From Primulina eburnea (lineage: Eukaryota; Streptophyta; Magnoliopsida; Lamiales; Gesneriaceae): DNA of 64,000 nucleotides. The notes below the pieces were generated by a model, which was not told the origin of the DNA, searched no databases, and saw nothing but the letters and a program-made list of their open reading frames with translations. Below are positions 35,011 to 46,610 of the stretch, piece after piece. The first letter of the stretch is position 1, and each line of letters opens with the position of its first letter. Position numbers and translations under genes: made by a program. The stretch covers positions 49,432,490 through 49,496,489 of the forward strand of contig NC_133103.1 of the NCBI RefSeq assembly GCF_022965805.1, written 5' to 3'.

Positions 35011-37806
35011 CTATGAAGATAGAGGATATTCCAGTTATTCAGGAATTTCCGGACATCTTCCCTGAAGAATTGCCTGGCACGATTGCTGAACGTGAAGTGA
35101 AGTTTGAGATCAACTTGATCCCTGGGGCTACACCAATCTCAAAAACGCCATACAGAATGGCCACAGTATAATTAAAGGAAGTAAAGGATCAACTCCAAGA
35201 GTTGTTGGATAAAAAGAATATCCAACCCAGTGCATCTTCGTGGGGAGCCCTTGTAATATTTATGAAAAAGAAGACGGGAGTATGAGATTATGTACCGACT
35301 ACAAAGAGTTGAACATGATTACAAATAAGAATACCATCAACTGAAGGTCAAAGCCGAAGATATTCCTAAAACAGCCTTCAGGACGAGATATGACCATTAC
35401 GACTTTACGGTAATGTCGTTTGGACTGACCAATGCTTCAGCATCATTCATAGACCTCATGAATAGAGTCTTCAAACCATAACTCGAAAGGTTCATGCTCG
35501 TATTCATAGACGACATCCTGGTGTACTCACCAAGTAAGGAGGAACATGATAAACATCTTCGTCTCACCATACAGATACTCAGAGAAAAAGAACTGTATGC
35601 AATTTAAGAAACATGAATTTTGACTAACAAGTGTCGCCTTCTTGAGACACATAATCTCTGAAATAGGTGTCTCAGTGGACCCCAAGAAAGTAGAGGCAAT
35701 TGTGGACTGACCTCGACCAAAATCAGTAACTGAGATTCAATGCTTTTTGGGTTTAGCTGGATATTATAGGAAATTCATTGAAGGATTTTCTTCAATAGTC
35801 ATACCCCTCATTAAACTCACACAGAAATACTCTAGATTCATTTGGAGGGAAGAATGCGAGAAGAGTTTTCAGATTCTTAAAAGAAAACTTGCATCTACGC
35901 TAGTGCTAGTACTTCCCGGAGATGGCAAGAACTTCACCATATATAGTGATGCATCAAAGGGAGGATTATGGTGTGTAATTATGCAGGAAGTTCAGTTAAT
36001 TGTCTACGCATCAAGGCAATTAAAACCTTATGAGCAAAATTACCCAAATCATGATCTTGAGTTAGCATCCAACATATTTGCACTTAAAATATGGAGACAT
36101 TATCTATATGGTGCTAAATGCGAGATATTCACCGATCATCAAAGCCTCAAATACTTCTTCACTCAAAAGGAATTAAACTTGAGGCAGAGACGGTGGATTG
36201 AACTCTTGAAGGATTATGATCTAACAATCAACTACCATACGGGTAAAGCCAACAAGGGAGCGGATGCCTTGAGCCGAAGAGACGTAGGAAAAGTAAATTT
36301 ATCGGCTCTTTCAACTCAACCATGCATTCAAGAAACAATCAAGTTGAATCAAAATCACGATCCTTCCATAGTAAAAATTAAGGAGCAACTTCAAGAAGGA
36401 AATGCTCAAGAATTCCAAACTGATGAGAAAAGAGTCATGTGGATGAAAGGACTTTTGTGTGTATCAGACCTCGATGAGATAAGATGAGAAGTAATGTCTG
36501 AGGCACACAAGTCAAAGTTCTCAATTCACCCTGGGAGCACCAAAATGTGTCGAGACTTGAAACAGAATTACTGGTGGAATGGAATGAAGAAGGACGTAGC
36601 TGAATTTGTCGCTAAATGCCAAATTTGTCAACATGTCAAAGCCGAACACCAACGACCTGGAGGACTCCTATAACCACTTGAAATCCCAACATTGAAGTGG
36701 GAGCACATTTCCATGGACTTTGTGGTAGGATTACCAAAGTCAAGACAAAACCATGATGGGATCTGGGTTATCATCGATTGACTAACCAAATAGGCACACT
36801 TTTACTAGTGTGAATGAACTAGAACCTAGATAAATTAGCCACCTTATGCATGAATAATATCATACGGTTACACGGAGTTCCAGTTAGCATACTATCAGAT
36901 AGAGATCCTAGGTTTGCATCCCGTTTTTGGAAGAGCTTTCAAAAAGCATTGGAGACAAAAGTTACTCTTAGTACGGCATATCACCCTCAAACTGATGGCC
37001 AAACTGAGAGGACAATACAAACTCTTGAGGACATGCTGAGAGCATGTGCTCTAGACTTCAGTGGTAATTAGAACAAACATCTGTCTTTAATCGAGTACGC
37101 ATACAATAATAGTTATCACAGCAGTATTGGAATGGCACCGTACGAAGCTCTGTATGAAGGAAAGTGTTGATCGCCACTATATTGGGATGAAGTAGGGGAA
37201 AAAGCCATGATTGGACCTGAACTGATCCAAGAAACAGTGGATAAAGTTGCTATGATAAAGAGAGACTGAAAACTGCACAGGATTGACAGAAAAGCTAGGC
37301 TGACCTGAAAAAAGACCCGTGGAATTTGAAGTGGGCGAAAAAGCCTATGTGAAAGTGTCACCCATGAAGGGTGTGATGTGGTTCAATAAAACTGGGAAAT
37401 TGAATCCTGGATACGTCGGACCTTTTTGAAATCCTCAAGAAAGTGGGAACACTTGCTTATAGAATAACACTTCCACCTGATATGTCAAGAATCCTCAATG
37501 TTTTCCACGTTTCGCAGCTACGGAAATATATTTCCGATCCAAGTCATATTCTTCAGGCTGGACCACTTCCGGTTGAGGGAAACCTAAACGAGGAACTAAA
37601 ATACAAGGAAGTTCCAATCCGAATTGTGGATAACAAAGATCAAGTACTGAGGCAACGAACTATTTCATATTTCAAAGTATAATGGTCCAATCACACCGAA
37701 AAAGAAGCTACTTGGGAGTTGGAAGAAAATATGCGAGAACAATATCCTTATCTCTTTGAAGATCGGGTATATCCAAGTTTCGAAGACGAAAATCCTCATA
37801 AGGTGG
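35011..37806 (+). pseudogene. pol: Gypsy pol (RT, RNase H, integrase, chromodomain), heavily broken
   Basis: Reading order: IIPEF-like linker and RT start (35011-35171), LCTDYKELNMIT near 35290, then a deletion of about 30 codons that removes RT motif A with its first catalytic Asp. RT resumes with [13 protein letters not shown] and the second motif FIDDILVYS near 35505. RNase H lies in an open frame at 35747-36487 ([23 protein letters not shown]). The integrase zinc finger (HPGSTK..CQICQ) is near 36525-36640, and the core (ISMDFVVGLP, then SILSDRDPRF..TAYHPQTDGQTER) extends to 37071. A chromodomain-like end (VPIRIVDNKDQ..ATWELEENM) lies at about 37610-37740. At least ten stops or frameshifts. 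Confidence 0.88.
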
Positions 37807-37812
37807 GAAGGA

Positions 37813-39117
37813 TGTGAGGACCCAAGAATTAGCTACACAAAGGCATGAATTCAAAGATGAATTTGAAGGGACATAACAACATTTTAATGGTGTTTAAAGC
37901 CATAAGAAGGCCATAAACATGGTGGTAATGGTATTGAATGGTAGCCTCTTCACCTCCCCTCCATGAACATGCTGGTAATGGCATTGAATTGTAGCCTCTT
38001 CACCTCCCCTCCATGAACCTATAAATACCCCCCAAGAGCTAAAGGAAACCACACCAAAAACAAGGTACAAGCTGTCCATATTTTCGAGCTCCATTGCGGT
38101 TATTCTCAAGCCTCGGTTTACTTCCGTCCTACCCATATTTTGTCCCAAGTTTTGAGCTAAGGTTGCTGCTCAAGTGCTGCCACTATTCGTAAGAGTTCGA
38201 GTGGAATTCCTCCCACAAGTTCTTCACGTTTTATTCCGAAGATAATAATCAAGTAAGTGGGTTTTTTCTATGTATTTCTTTGTAACTTAAAATTTGTATA
38301 AGTATGACATGCTTGTATGTGTGTCAAATCATTTTCGAAAAATGCTATATTATGTATGATAAAAATCTCGATCGATGTACGATATGTTCTTCTGGTCTCG
38401 ACGTTCTTTGAATCTGCTGAGTCATCTCATAATTATGATAAGCACTGTTTGATGAATCTGATTTTGTAATACACTGTTATGATTCGAGTTGGATATGGAA
38501 CGATGATTGTAAATTCTGTTATGGCCCACATCAGTGGGTATAAAACTGTGTTATGGCCCCCATCAGTGGGTATAAAACTGTGTTTTGGCCTAACCCCTTA
38601 GAGGACTAACATATGGGGGACAAATTGACCATGGAGGACAAGATGAACAACAGTGTTCCGGTTGTTCCGATCTGTTCTGTTCTGATAAGTTTTGTTTCAC
38701 CTTTTGAGTCTGATTCGGTTAATGTTTAATACGATAAGTTTTGAAAGTATGTTAAAAGATGTTTTAAAATTATCTTTATATGTATTTGTGGTAATCGATC
38801 GGCCCCCACTTGCTGAGTGTTTTCCAAAGCACTCACCTCTTACATCTCTCCCCTGATAAGAATGAAGAACAATTGAACGAGGAGGAACATGAGACGTTCT
38901 GGGGCTCGTGATCGCACCAAAAGATCTAGACTCAAGACTTTGTATCTATTTCGATTCCGCAATTATGATGTAATTTTCATTTTGTTGTCATTGTAAAGAC
39001 AATATTTATTTATGAAAAAGACTGGTGTTTGGCTATTTGCTACGAGGCTTAATTGTTTTCATGTAAATTGATAAACAATGCCCGAATTCACCGACGCCTC
39101 AGTCTCGGGACGTGACA
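37813..39117 (+). repeat. 3' LTR of the gypsy element
   Basis: TGTGAGGACC to GGGACGTGACA, 1305 bp, preceded by the purine tract AAGGTGGGAAGGA. It carries the same internal duplications as the 5' LTR. Confidence 0.92.
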
Positions 39118-39144
39118 TTTTAGTGATATCAGAGCCGCCATAAT

Positions 39145-42100
39145 TTTTTTTTAAAAAAAATTCGACTGCATGCACATAGATGGCAGTTTTTATAATTCCT
39201 AGAAACTCCATTCACGCACAAATTGATGCAAGCATGCAAGATTGTGGTTAAATACGTAAAACTACATGTGAACATCATCTTGAATTTTAAAATCTCCGTG
39301 TTATTGATTATTAATGAATGATATCTATTAAATTTTATTCAGTAACTCTATAAACGATTTGATTTTTGTAAATCTCAAAAAATTATTATAGTTAATGTTA
39401 AAATATTTTTTAATTTTTTTTAAAAAAATTATAGCTTCTGAATCTGAAATTTTTGTGATATTATTATTTAACAAATATAAAAATTTAAATATGAAGATAG
39501 AGAGAGCATGAAAAATTTCTGAGAGACATGTTTTTGAAATTATTATCTTTGTAATATTAACTACAATTTAGTGAAAATTTGTATCGGTGACAAGTGGACG
39601 TAACTCTCACATTGAGAATGAATCACTATAAATCTCGTGTGTTCTTGTAGTTATTTCTCTTGCGATTTATTGCTTTCGGGAATTAAGACTGATACTCTCT
39701 TCCTAACACAATTTTGTGGTCGGTAAAATATTGGAACATGCATTGTCCTATAAATTTATATATCTTTTGATATAGTTTTAAAATTATTTAAATATCAATC
39801 TCATTAAATATATGAAAACTAAATTTTATATATTTGTTTTATTTAAACTGAATAATCTGTTACGAACAACTTTAAAAGATTATATATATGCATATTATGT
39901 TGCTTCTGTGCTCGATTGCCTCCCGCTTGCTGAGTATTTCACAAAATATTCACTCCTCACACTCCAGCCCAGATAAGAATAAAAAAACCCATGTTTGTTA
40001 GAATATTTTTATTTACCCTGAATTTTGGTGATTGACAAATGACATCATTGAGTTGTTTCACAATCCAACTGTTTATTGTTTGTAATTTCAGATTTTCTGG
40101 TCACTTGATCAAGTATGATCGTACAACACTTTAACAAATTCTGCCACAAACTTCAGAGATCATCTGCTTTCTGACAGCAACATTTGTGAATTCATAAGTG
40201 TTACCGTTAAAGTCCAACCGCACTTCAAAGTGTTAGATATGAGCAAATCGAGGATGGTGTGTTGAACTCAAGACATTTATGATAAAATATAATAGTCCAA
40301 TATCCTATCAACTCCATATGATATAGTTTTTCCCGAAGCGTCCAAAGTCAATCAAATTTTAGAGGCTATATGAGCTAAAGCCGGAAAAAGCTAAGGGGAC
40401 ATTAAATGAAATTTATTATAGTGTAAGATGCTGATAGTGAAAAGGTCATTCCGTCAGGAACAAGTACATATGATTGTTGAAAAACAATATCCGACTGTTG
40501 AAGAATTTCAACTATAAATATTGTTGGAACATTTCAAGTTTGCAATCTTAATTTTGATGTTAAAAAAATTTTTTATTTTGTTTCTAAAGAATTTACCTAA
40601 ATGCGTAGAAAGCTACCGATCTTAAACTGAAGCTATCAAGGCGCAAACTAAAAGTGTCAACTGATTGCCCAAACTGAACCAGTACAACAGATTGTCCAGC
40701 TGATAGGTAATTTAGCAGAAAATCTTTAGAAGCTCGGCCAGCTGATGAAGAGCTCAGCTAATGAAGATCCTAGCAGACGAGTTCAACTGAAGCAGTGAAA
40801 TCTGTCCAGCTGACGAGCCAACTGATTTCACCAAACCAGTTCAACTGACCAGTTCAGAGCATCAGTTAGAAACAGACCAGTTTGCATAACAAGACAAGCT
40901 TATCTACTAGAATCCATCTGTGCACAACGGTATAAAAGCAACTCTCTTGTCAAAGGACAATAATGAACGTTGCAGCAGAGCTTAAAGTCGAGACGTTCCA
41001 GAATAGCTGTCAAGTAGGACAAAACACAAATATCGAGGAACAAATTCAAACTACAACGAACATATTCGATGAGTCTTGGTGAACGATCACATTGCCTCTA
41101 TATATACAAGATCAAGACCATCAACGAAAACAAGAGAGAGTCTGAAACTCAAGAAAGAAAAAAAAAAGGCAAGCTCAACGTGTTATCAGCTTAGATTAGA
41201 AGCATAATTCTCTCAGTGTGTAAGAACACTTTCGTGTTGTATTCATAGATCAGTTCACACACACACACACACTCCATCACTCACATATACACAGAGAGAT
41301 TTGAGCGTATTGATAATATGAGTGAGTCTTGCACAAAGACAATAAACTTGTGTGTGTATTATTTAACACAAAGATGTTAAACAAGTGTTGGCTGGAAGGT
41401 ATTGCTTTCAGTTTAGACTAGGAGTTCAGTTAGGCAGTAGGGTGAATCCTAAGTTGAGTGGGCTTGTACAAGACATTATATAAATCAAAGTCTTCTAGTG
41501 AATTCTACCCGATGTGGTGTAAGGGATGACGTATGATCAATTGAAGTTTCCGAACATCCATAAACATATATTGTGTACTTAACTGTTTAACTATCGTTTT
41601 CAAACTTATTTGATCAGTTCGAGCAGTTATCAGTTCAGTTCTCACCATAACTAAACTGATACATGCAAGAACTGATCCTCCTCATTTTAGTTATTCAGTT
41701 CACACAAGGAAAAAGGCATTCAAATTAACCAGCTTTCTAAGAATGTAAAAACTGATGAATTAATTCGAGTCTGGTTTTAAACCAAGAGGCAAATACTCGA
41801 AATAATCATTCGTCAACTATAAATATGCAGACTCAAGATTGAAAAATCACTTAGTTGAACCATGACTAGAAACTTACATATTTCAAGTTTGCATTCATTC
41901 AAGATTTTTGAGCACACTTAGTACACGTACATAAGAACATACCTGATCTTGAAGGATCACTTTGTGTCACCCTACCAACTCAAACCGTTCAGGCTAATGT
42001 TTCTTTGTGTGTTGTTGTCTAGTAAACTGAGGATTCTTAAACATCCAAAACTTATAAAGTAATCAATAAGAATTTCGGCAACAAGGAGTTGTAAAACCAA

Positions 42101-42733
42101 AGACTTTTATAGGATTTTTTTTAGTGGAAGAAAGGGTAAGACGTAATAGTGTTTATATCTGAACATCCACAAATTTTTGTCTTATTTCCTTTAAGTACTT
42201 TACATTCTTGCCTATTCTTTATCCATATGTTTCTTGTTAATTGTCGTTGGCGTTGAACATATAATTTATCACCATTCAACCCGAATTGTTTTCGCAGTAG
42301 TCAAGTGAAGCTAGTCATTCAATATTGTTCGATTTCCTATTACATTCTCAAAACATCTTCGTCCTCATATAAATATGCATGTCAACAATTAAATTCTTTA
42401 GATGATTGATAATAGGTAAAATGTAAATTTCATTTTGTATGTCTGTCTAATCTCAATTTTCTTCTTCTATGTTTTAAAATTTAGTCTTAGTCTCGTATGT
42501 ATAAAATTTTTGACAATTTTAATCATTTTCATCAAAAATGTTGATTTTGACATTATACATGTGAGAGTCACATCTCTGCCACATCGAAAAACAAGAGCAT
42601 AATTACACTAAAAGTAAATGTGGTGGACTATGATTAAAATTTGATACATAGATATAGAGTATCAAAACCATAAAAATACAAATACACACTAAAATTTTCA
42701 TAATATAAATGTGTATAGTTTCAAGGTTTACGC
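39145..42733. repeat. Tandem array unit B, intergenic block
   Basis: It aligns with unit C from 52110 (both start with CGACTGCATGCACATAGATGG) and with unit A from 39780. It holds a copia LTR tail (ACGTAACTCTCACATTGAGA near 39600), a gypsy LTR scrap (CCCGCTTGCTGAGTATTTC near 39925) and the inserted LTR at 40522-41814. The end (42480-42733) is the 3' flank shared by all terpene synthase copies. No host gene. Confidence 0.75.
40522..41814 (+). mobile_element. Solo LTR in unit B with inverted 3' edge
   Basis: It starts TGTTGGAACATTTC, matching the reverse complement of the end of the solo LTR at 29693-31005, and follows that LTR for 1.2 kb. The last 61 bases (41754-41814) match the family in the opposite orientation, and the terminal CCAACA is missing. 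The flanks carry a 12-base direct repeat AACTATAAATAT (40510-40521, 41815-41826), longer than the normal 5. A CA microsatellite is at 41256-41271. The same insertion is present in unit C. Confidence 0.78.
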
Positions 42734-42822
42734 GACAACTTAAAAATATATAACGTACATGGGAGAAATTGATCACTCGTTGTTTTACATTTATTAAAAG
42801 ATAACATTCTTGATCAAACATA

Positions 42823-42826
<4 letters not shown>

Positions 42827-42903
<77 letters not shown>
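42827..42903. repeat. (TA)n microsatellite
   Basis: About 77 bases of near-perfect TA repeat, directly 3' of the terpene synthase pseudogene. The equivalent place after the intact gene (46505-46515) has only a short TATATAT. Confidence 0.95.
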
Positions 42904-42905
<2 letters not shown>

Positions 42906-42965
42906 CAGAAACAAACATCCCCAAAAAAAACTTTAAAAAATAAAACAAATAGATAAAATTATTGA

Positions 42966-43948
42966 TCAAACATATATATTACAGAAACAAACATCCCCAC
43001 AAAAAACTTTAAAAAATAACACAAATAAAAGGATGTTTTTCTTGCAACACTTCATGAGTCGCAGCATGATATAAAATGTCCGAATCTTAAAGGGTTCAAC
43101 AAACATGGCAACAATGAGGGGTTTTAAAACCTTTTCCAGTTCAGTATATCCATCTTCATAGTTCTTGTATATTACATCTACCATCCTTGCCAAGTTGAGG
43201 ATTATCAAAAGGACGGCTTTCGAACACAGAAATGGTTTCTTGAAATTCTCATTAATATCCTTCCATGCATCTACAACCATTTCTTCAATCTTATGTATTG
43301 ACTCTTCCATTGCCACACAATTTTCCTTAATGTAGCAGTCGATGCCTGTGGAATTTTGGCCTCTTCTTTTCTCAATCTACAATAATATGATAATTAAAAT
43401 AAGTGGTTATGCTCTAAACGGAGTGATGATTATAACACACAGACAGTACATTTGTTTATGAGGGAAAAATTTCTAAAGTATGTATTTGTGATACAATTAA
43501 AATAACAACTTATATTAATCGTTTACACGAATGAAGATATATTTGAAGTAATCAATTCTTACGGATTAGAAAAAATAATGGGAATCATGGTCATTTGTAC
43601 CTTGTATGAACTTATATCATCGACTAGTCTACAAATTTCTTGGCATGCTCTAAGCATCCTTGGCATCATATTTAGCCATTCGAACTCCCTCCCAGTGGCA
43701 AAATCCATTCCCATTAATGATCCATTCGAAAGAAGGTGGTAAGTGCAACTATTTAGAGCATTGCTAAGGTACTCGGAAAATGGTGGCGAATAACCTTCAA
43801 TAAACCATTTGGTCTCGACATTGTAGCTCCTCACTTGTTCTTTCAACTAACTACCATAGTATCAAAATCCATGTTAATTATATGTTGATTAGATAAGAAG
43901 AATTGATCTATTTAGTCATTTGAAATGAAAAAGTCATACTGCATTCAT
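42966..43948 (-). pseudogene. Truncated terpene synthase copy (exons 6 and 7 only)
   Basis: Exon 7 (43376-42966) and exon 6 (43846-43601, 246 bases, the same as in the intact gene) match the gene at 46611-50779. The exon 6 end still carries the metal-binding VDDISSYK part. Only the last nine or so bases of exon 5 remain (43948-43940), after which the sequence switches to LTR. The normal stop codon is lost by a base change (TTTTATATC against TTTTAAATC), so the frame would run 31 residues longer. Splice sites of the remaining introns are intact (exon 7 acceptor TAG). With exons 1-5 gone, the DDxxD metal site is missing and no enzyme can be made. Confidence 0.92.
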
Positions 43949-46430
43949 AGGGAAGAAGGTTTCGGTTTTGGGGGTTTGATGGCTTTGCTTGGGCAGGGGT
44001 TGGTCCAGGGCTTGGATATGGTCCATGTGGGGTCAGGGGAAGAGTCCTATCCATGCTAGGACTTGGCAACCAGGTGCTGGGTGGAGTCCTTGTTGTCAAG
44101 GACTCCACCCGAGAGAAAGCCCATGGGGCTGCGCAGGTTTTAGAAGAAGGTGCGGGGAGGAGAGGCTCGGCCAGGGGGCTTGGGCTGGGCTAGTTTAGGT
44201 CCTTAGGGTCCTAGAAGGTGCTAGAGGGGTTGGTTCAGGGCCTGGTTGGGTTGGCTAGGTCTTATCAATAGAAACGTGGAGTCCATGTTAGGTGGGTTTC
44301 TCGGCCATTCATGCTGCTGCTGGTGGAGCTTCGGTGTTGGAGCTCGGGTTTGGTCTGGGCGTGGTCCATGGTGGTTAGGGTCAGGAGGGGTCGAGTGGTT
44401 AGCAGCTGGTAGTGTCCTAGAGGGAGAAGGAGTCCTATTGTCCAAGGGAAGGCTCACCCACACACAAGCACAGATTTTGGGGTCAAGTTCCAGCAAGTTT
44501 CGAGCGGGACAGGTCTGGTTTTACGGGCTGGGCTTGGTCGGTAGGGTGTCTAGGTGGGTTGGCTAGGTTTTGGCTCAAAGTGGCTCGGGCTTGACTCGAG
44601 TAAATTGGGAGATGGCTCGGCGGGTTCGTTAGTGTGTCAAAAATGAAAATTAAAGAAGGAAAAATATATCCTTGAGTCCACGGGGTGGCTCATGACTTGG
44701 AAGGGTAGAATAAATAATAAAAAAGCTATGTTTAAAATTTGGGATCAAATTAATGCGTTTTGGATTTATTCAGGGTTTAATCGCCGCACGAAACGCTAAT
44801 TAACGAGTTAATTGAAACGCCTAGTTTTAAACTTTATAAAATTATAGAAACTTAGGTTTAAGATTAAATGATTATTAAAAGTCTAAGTTTTCAATTTGAA
44901 AATTTTATATTAAGGTTTGGTTTAATTCGGGATTAAAACGCATTAATACGTCGCATTTAAAGATTAATTTAAAAATCCTTGATTTAAGCTAAATAAAAAT
45001 ATAAGAAAATTCATGTGGGCTTAAATAATTATTTGGGACATGTTAGAGTCAATGAAATTAAGAAAATATCAAAAACGCGAAATTTTACGTCCAGAGGTAA
45101 AAAGTCATTTTACACCTAGAAATTAGTACACATCATGGCAGTGTCCTGATTGCTGTTGTATATGCTAATATGATTATTTCAAATGTGTATGAATTTTTAT
45201 GACATGGATTTTTTAAATATTTACGATTTATTATGTCAAAATGTTGTTTTATAATGTTATGATTTAATATGTTAAAATGTCTATTTTAAATGTTTATGAT
45301 TTAAAAGAATATTTTAAATTCTTTTAAAATATTTATGATGTTGAAATATTTTATTTAAAAGATTTGTGGATTTATATATGTTGAAGGGTTTCTTTTAAAA
45401 ATTTTTATGGATTTTTACGAGGGAACGATAACGTTAAAAGATAGATTGCATACTTGTTTGTAAAGGAAAATGATATTAAATACATGATTTTTATTAAGTG
45501 ATGAGAATATGAAACGTTGAAGGAAATGAAGTAATTGTGACTAATACGATGATATGTTGGAGATATCGTGAGGGCTATGGTCCCAGTGGGAGCCCGACGA
45601 TCGTGTTTCCTTGGATACGGATATGTAGATGTATACGATGACATGTTAATACGTAAGGCCAGGGCCCAGTTGACCGGTGAGAGTTTTGCTGGTGTCTTCC
45701 GCCGCCCAGTACTGTGGTTACATGTAGATGGATCCATCGCCCAATACGTAGATGTAGACGTAGATGAACACGAAAGTCATAATTAACGATCTGAATTCAA
45801 CGAAAGGAAAAAAGAATACGTATATGTTGATAATAATATGAATACGAATATGTTGAGGATGACATGAATATGTTTACGAAAATATTTATGAAAAAAGATT
45901 ATGAAAATATTTTTAAAGTTTATGCATCATGAAAATGTTTATGAAAATGGTTATGTTTAAAGTTTATGCATCTTCATGAAAACGATATTTTAAGTACAAG
46001 TATTTTTTACTGTTGTATGTTATCTGTATATGTATTATGTTGTTATCAAGATTATGGTGTGTTGAGTCTTTAGACTCACTAGGTGTGATTGATGCAGGTG
46101 ATTATGATAATAATGTTAATGGAGGTCTTGATGGTTGACTTTGCTGGACTGAAGGTACACATAACCCGAAGACCGACACTAGTTTTCCGCACTAGTTATG
46201 ATTTATGATTTTAAGTTATGTTAAAGATATTTTTACGACGATTTATTTATGAGTGATTTTTGAGAGATTATAGTATGAGCTATACTTTTCAAATAATATT
46301 TTTGAATTGATAAAATAGTTGGTTGTTTTACTTTTAAAATGGTTCCAAAATATTTTATGATTCGGCCGAATGCTGTGTGAGGTTTGGAAAAAAAATGCAC
46401 GTTTTAAGAAAATGAGTAGCAGAAGTTTCA
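43949..46430 (+). mobile_element. Gypsy LTR fragment between the two terpene synthase copies
   Basis: The last 400 bases match the LTR at the window start (GAGTCTTTAGACTCACTAGG at 46054; CATAACCCGA and TTTTCCGCA boxes) and end in TTTCA at 46430, exactly where the 3' flank of the intact terpene synthase gene begins. The left edge at 43949 lacks a TG start and is fused to exon 5 of the pseudogene. GC-rich text at 43980-44640 gives spurious long frames on both strands. No gag, pol or primer site is present, so this is a truncated solo LTR. Confidence 0.7.
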
Positions 46431-46610
46431 GACAACTTAAAAATATATAACGTACATGGAGAAATTGATCACTCATTGTTTTTAATTTATTAAAACATTC
46501 TTGATCTAACATATATATTACAGAAACAAACATTCCCATAAAAGACTTTAAAAACACAACACAAATAAAAGGATGTTTTTCTTGCAACACTTCATGAGTC
46601 GCAGCATGAT

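Larger units (their letters stand above)
33672..39143 (+). mobile_element. Ty3/gypsy (Tekay/Del type) element lacking gag and protease
   Basis: The 5' LTR is 33672-34983 and the 3' LTR 37813-39117, about 97 percent alike by eye, with a primer site between (GGTATCAGAG at 34991). Only 2.8 kb of internal sequence remains: RT begins right after the primer site, so gag and protease are deleted. After the 3' LTR comes TTTTAGTGATATCAGAGCC, a second primer-site-like sequence, before unit B starts. No target duplication is seen. The LTR has a CTATAAATACC TATA box at 33878. Confidence 0.88.

Noticed and set aside
43908..44566. Pro-rich and Trp/Gly-rich frames on both strands
   Set aside because: They come from GC-rich LTR sequence, overlap each other on opposite strands and match no family I know.
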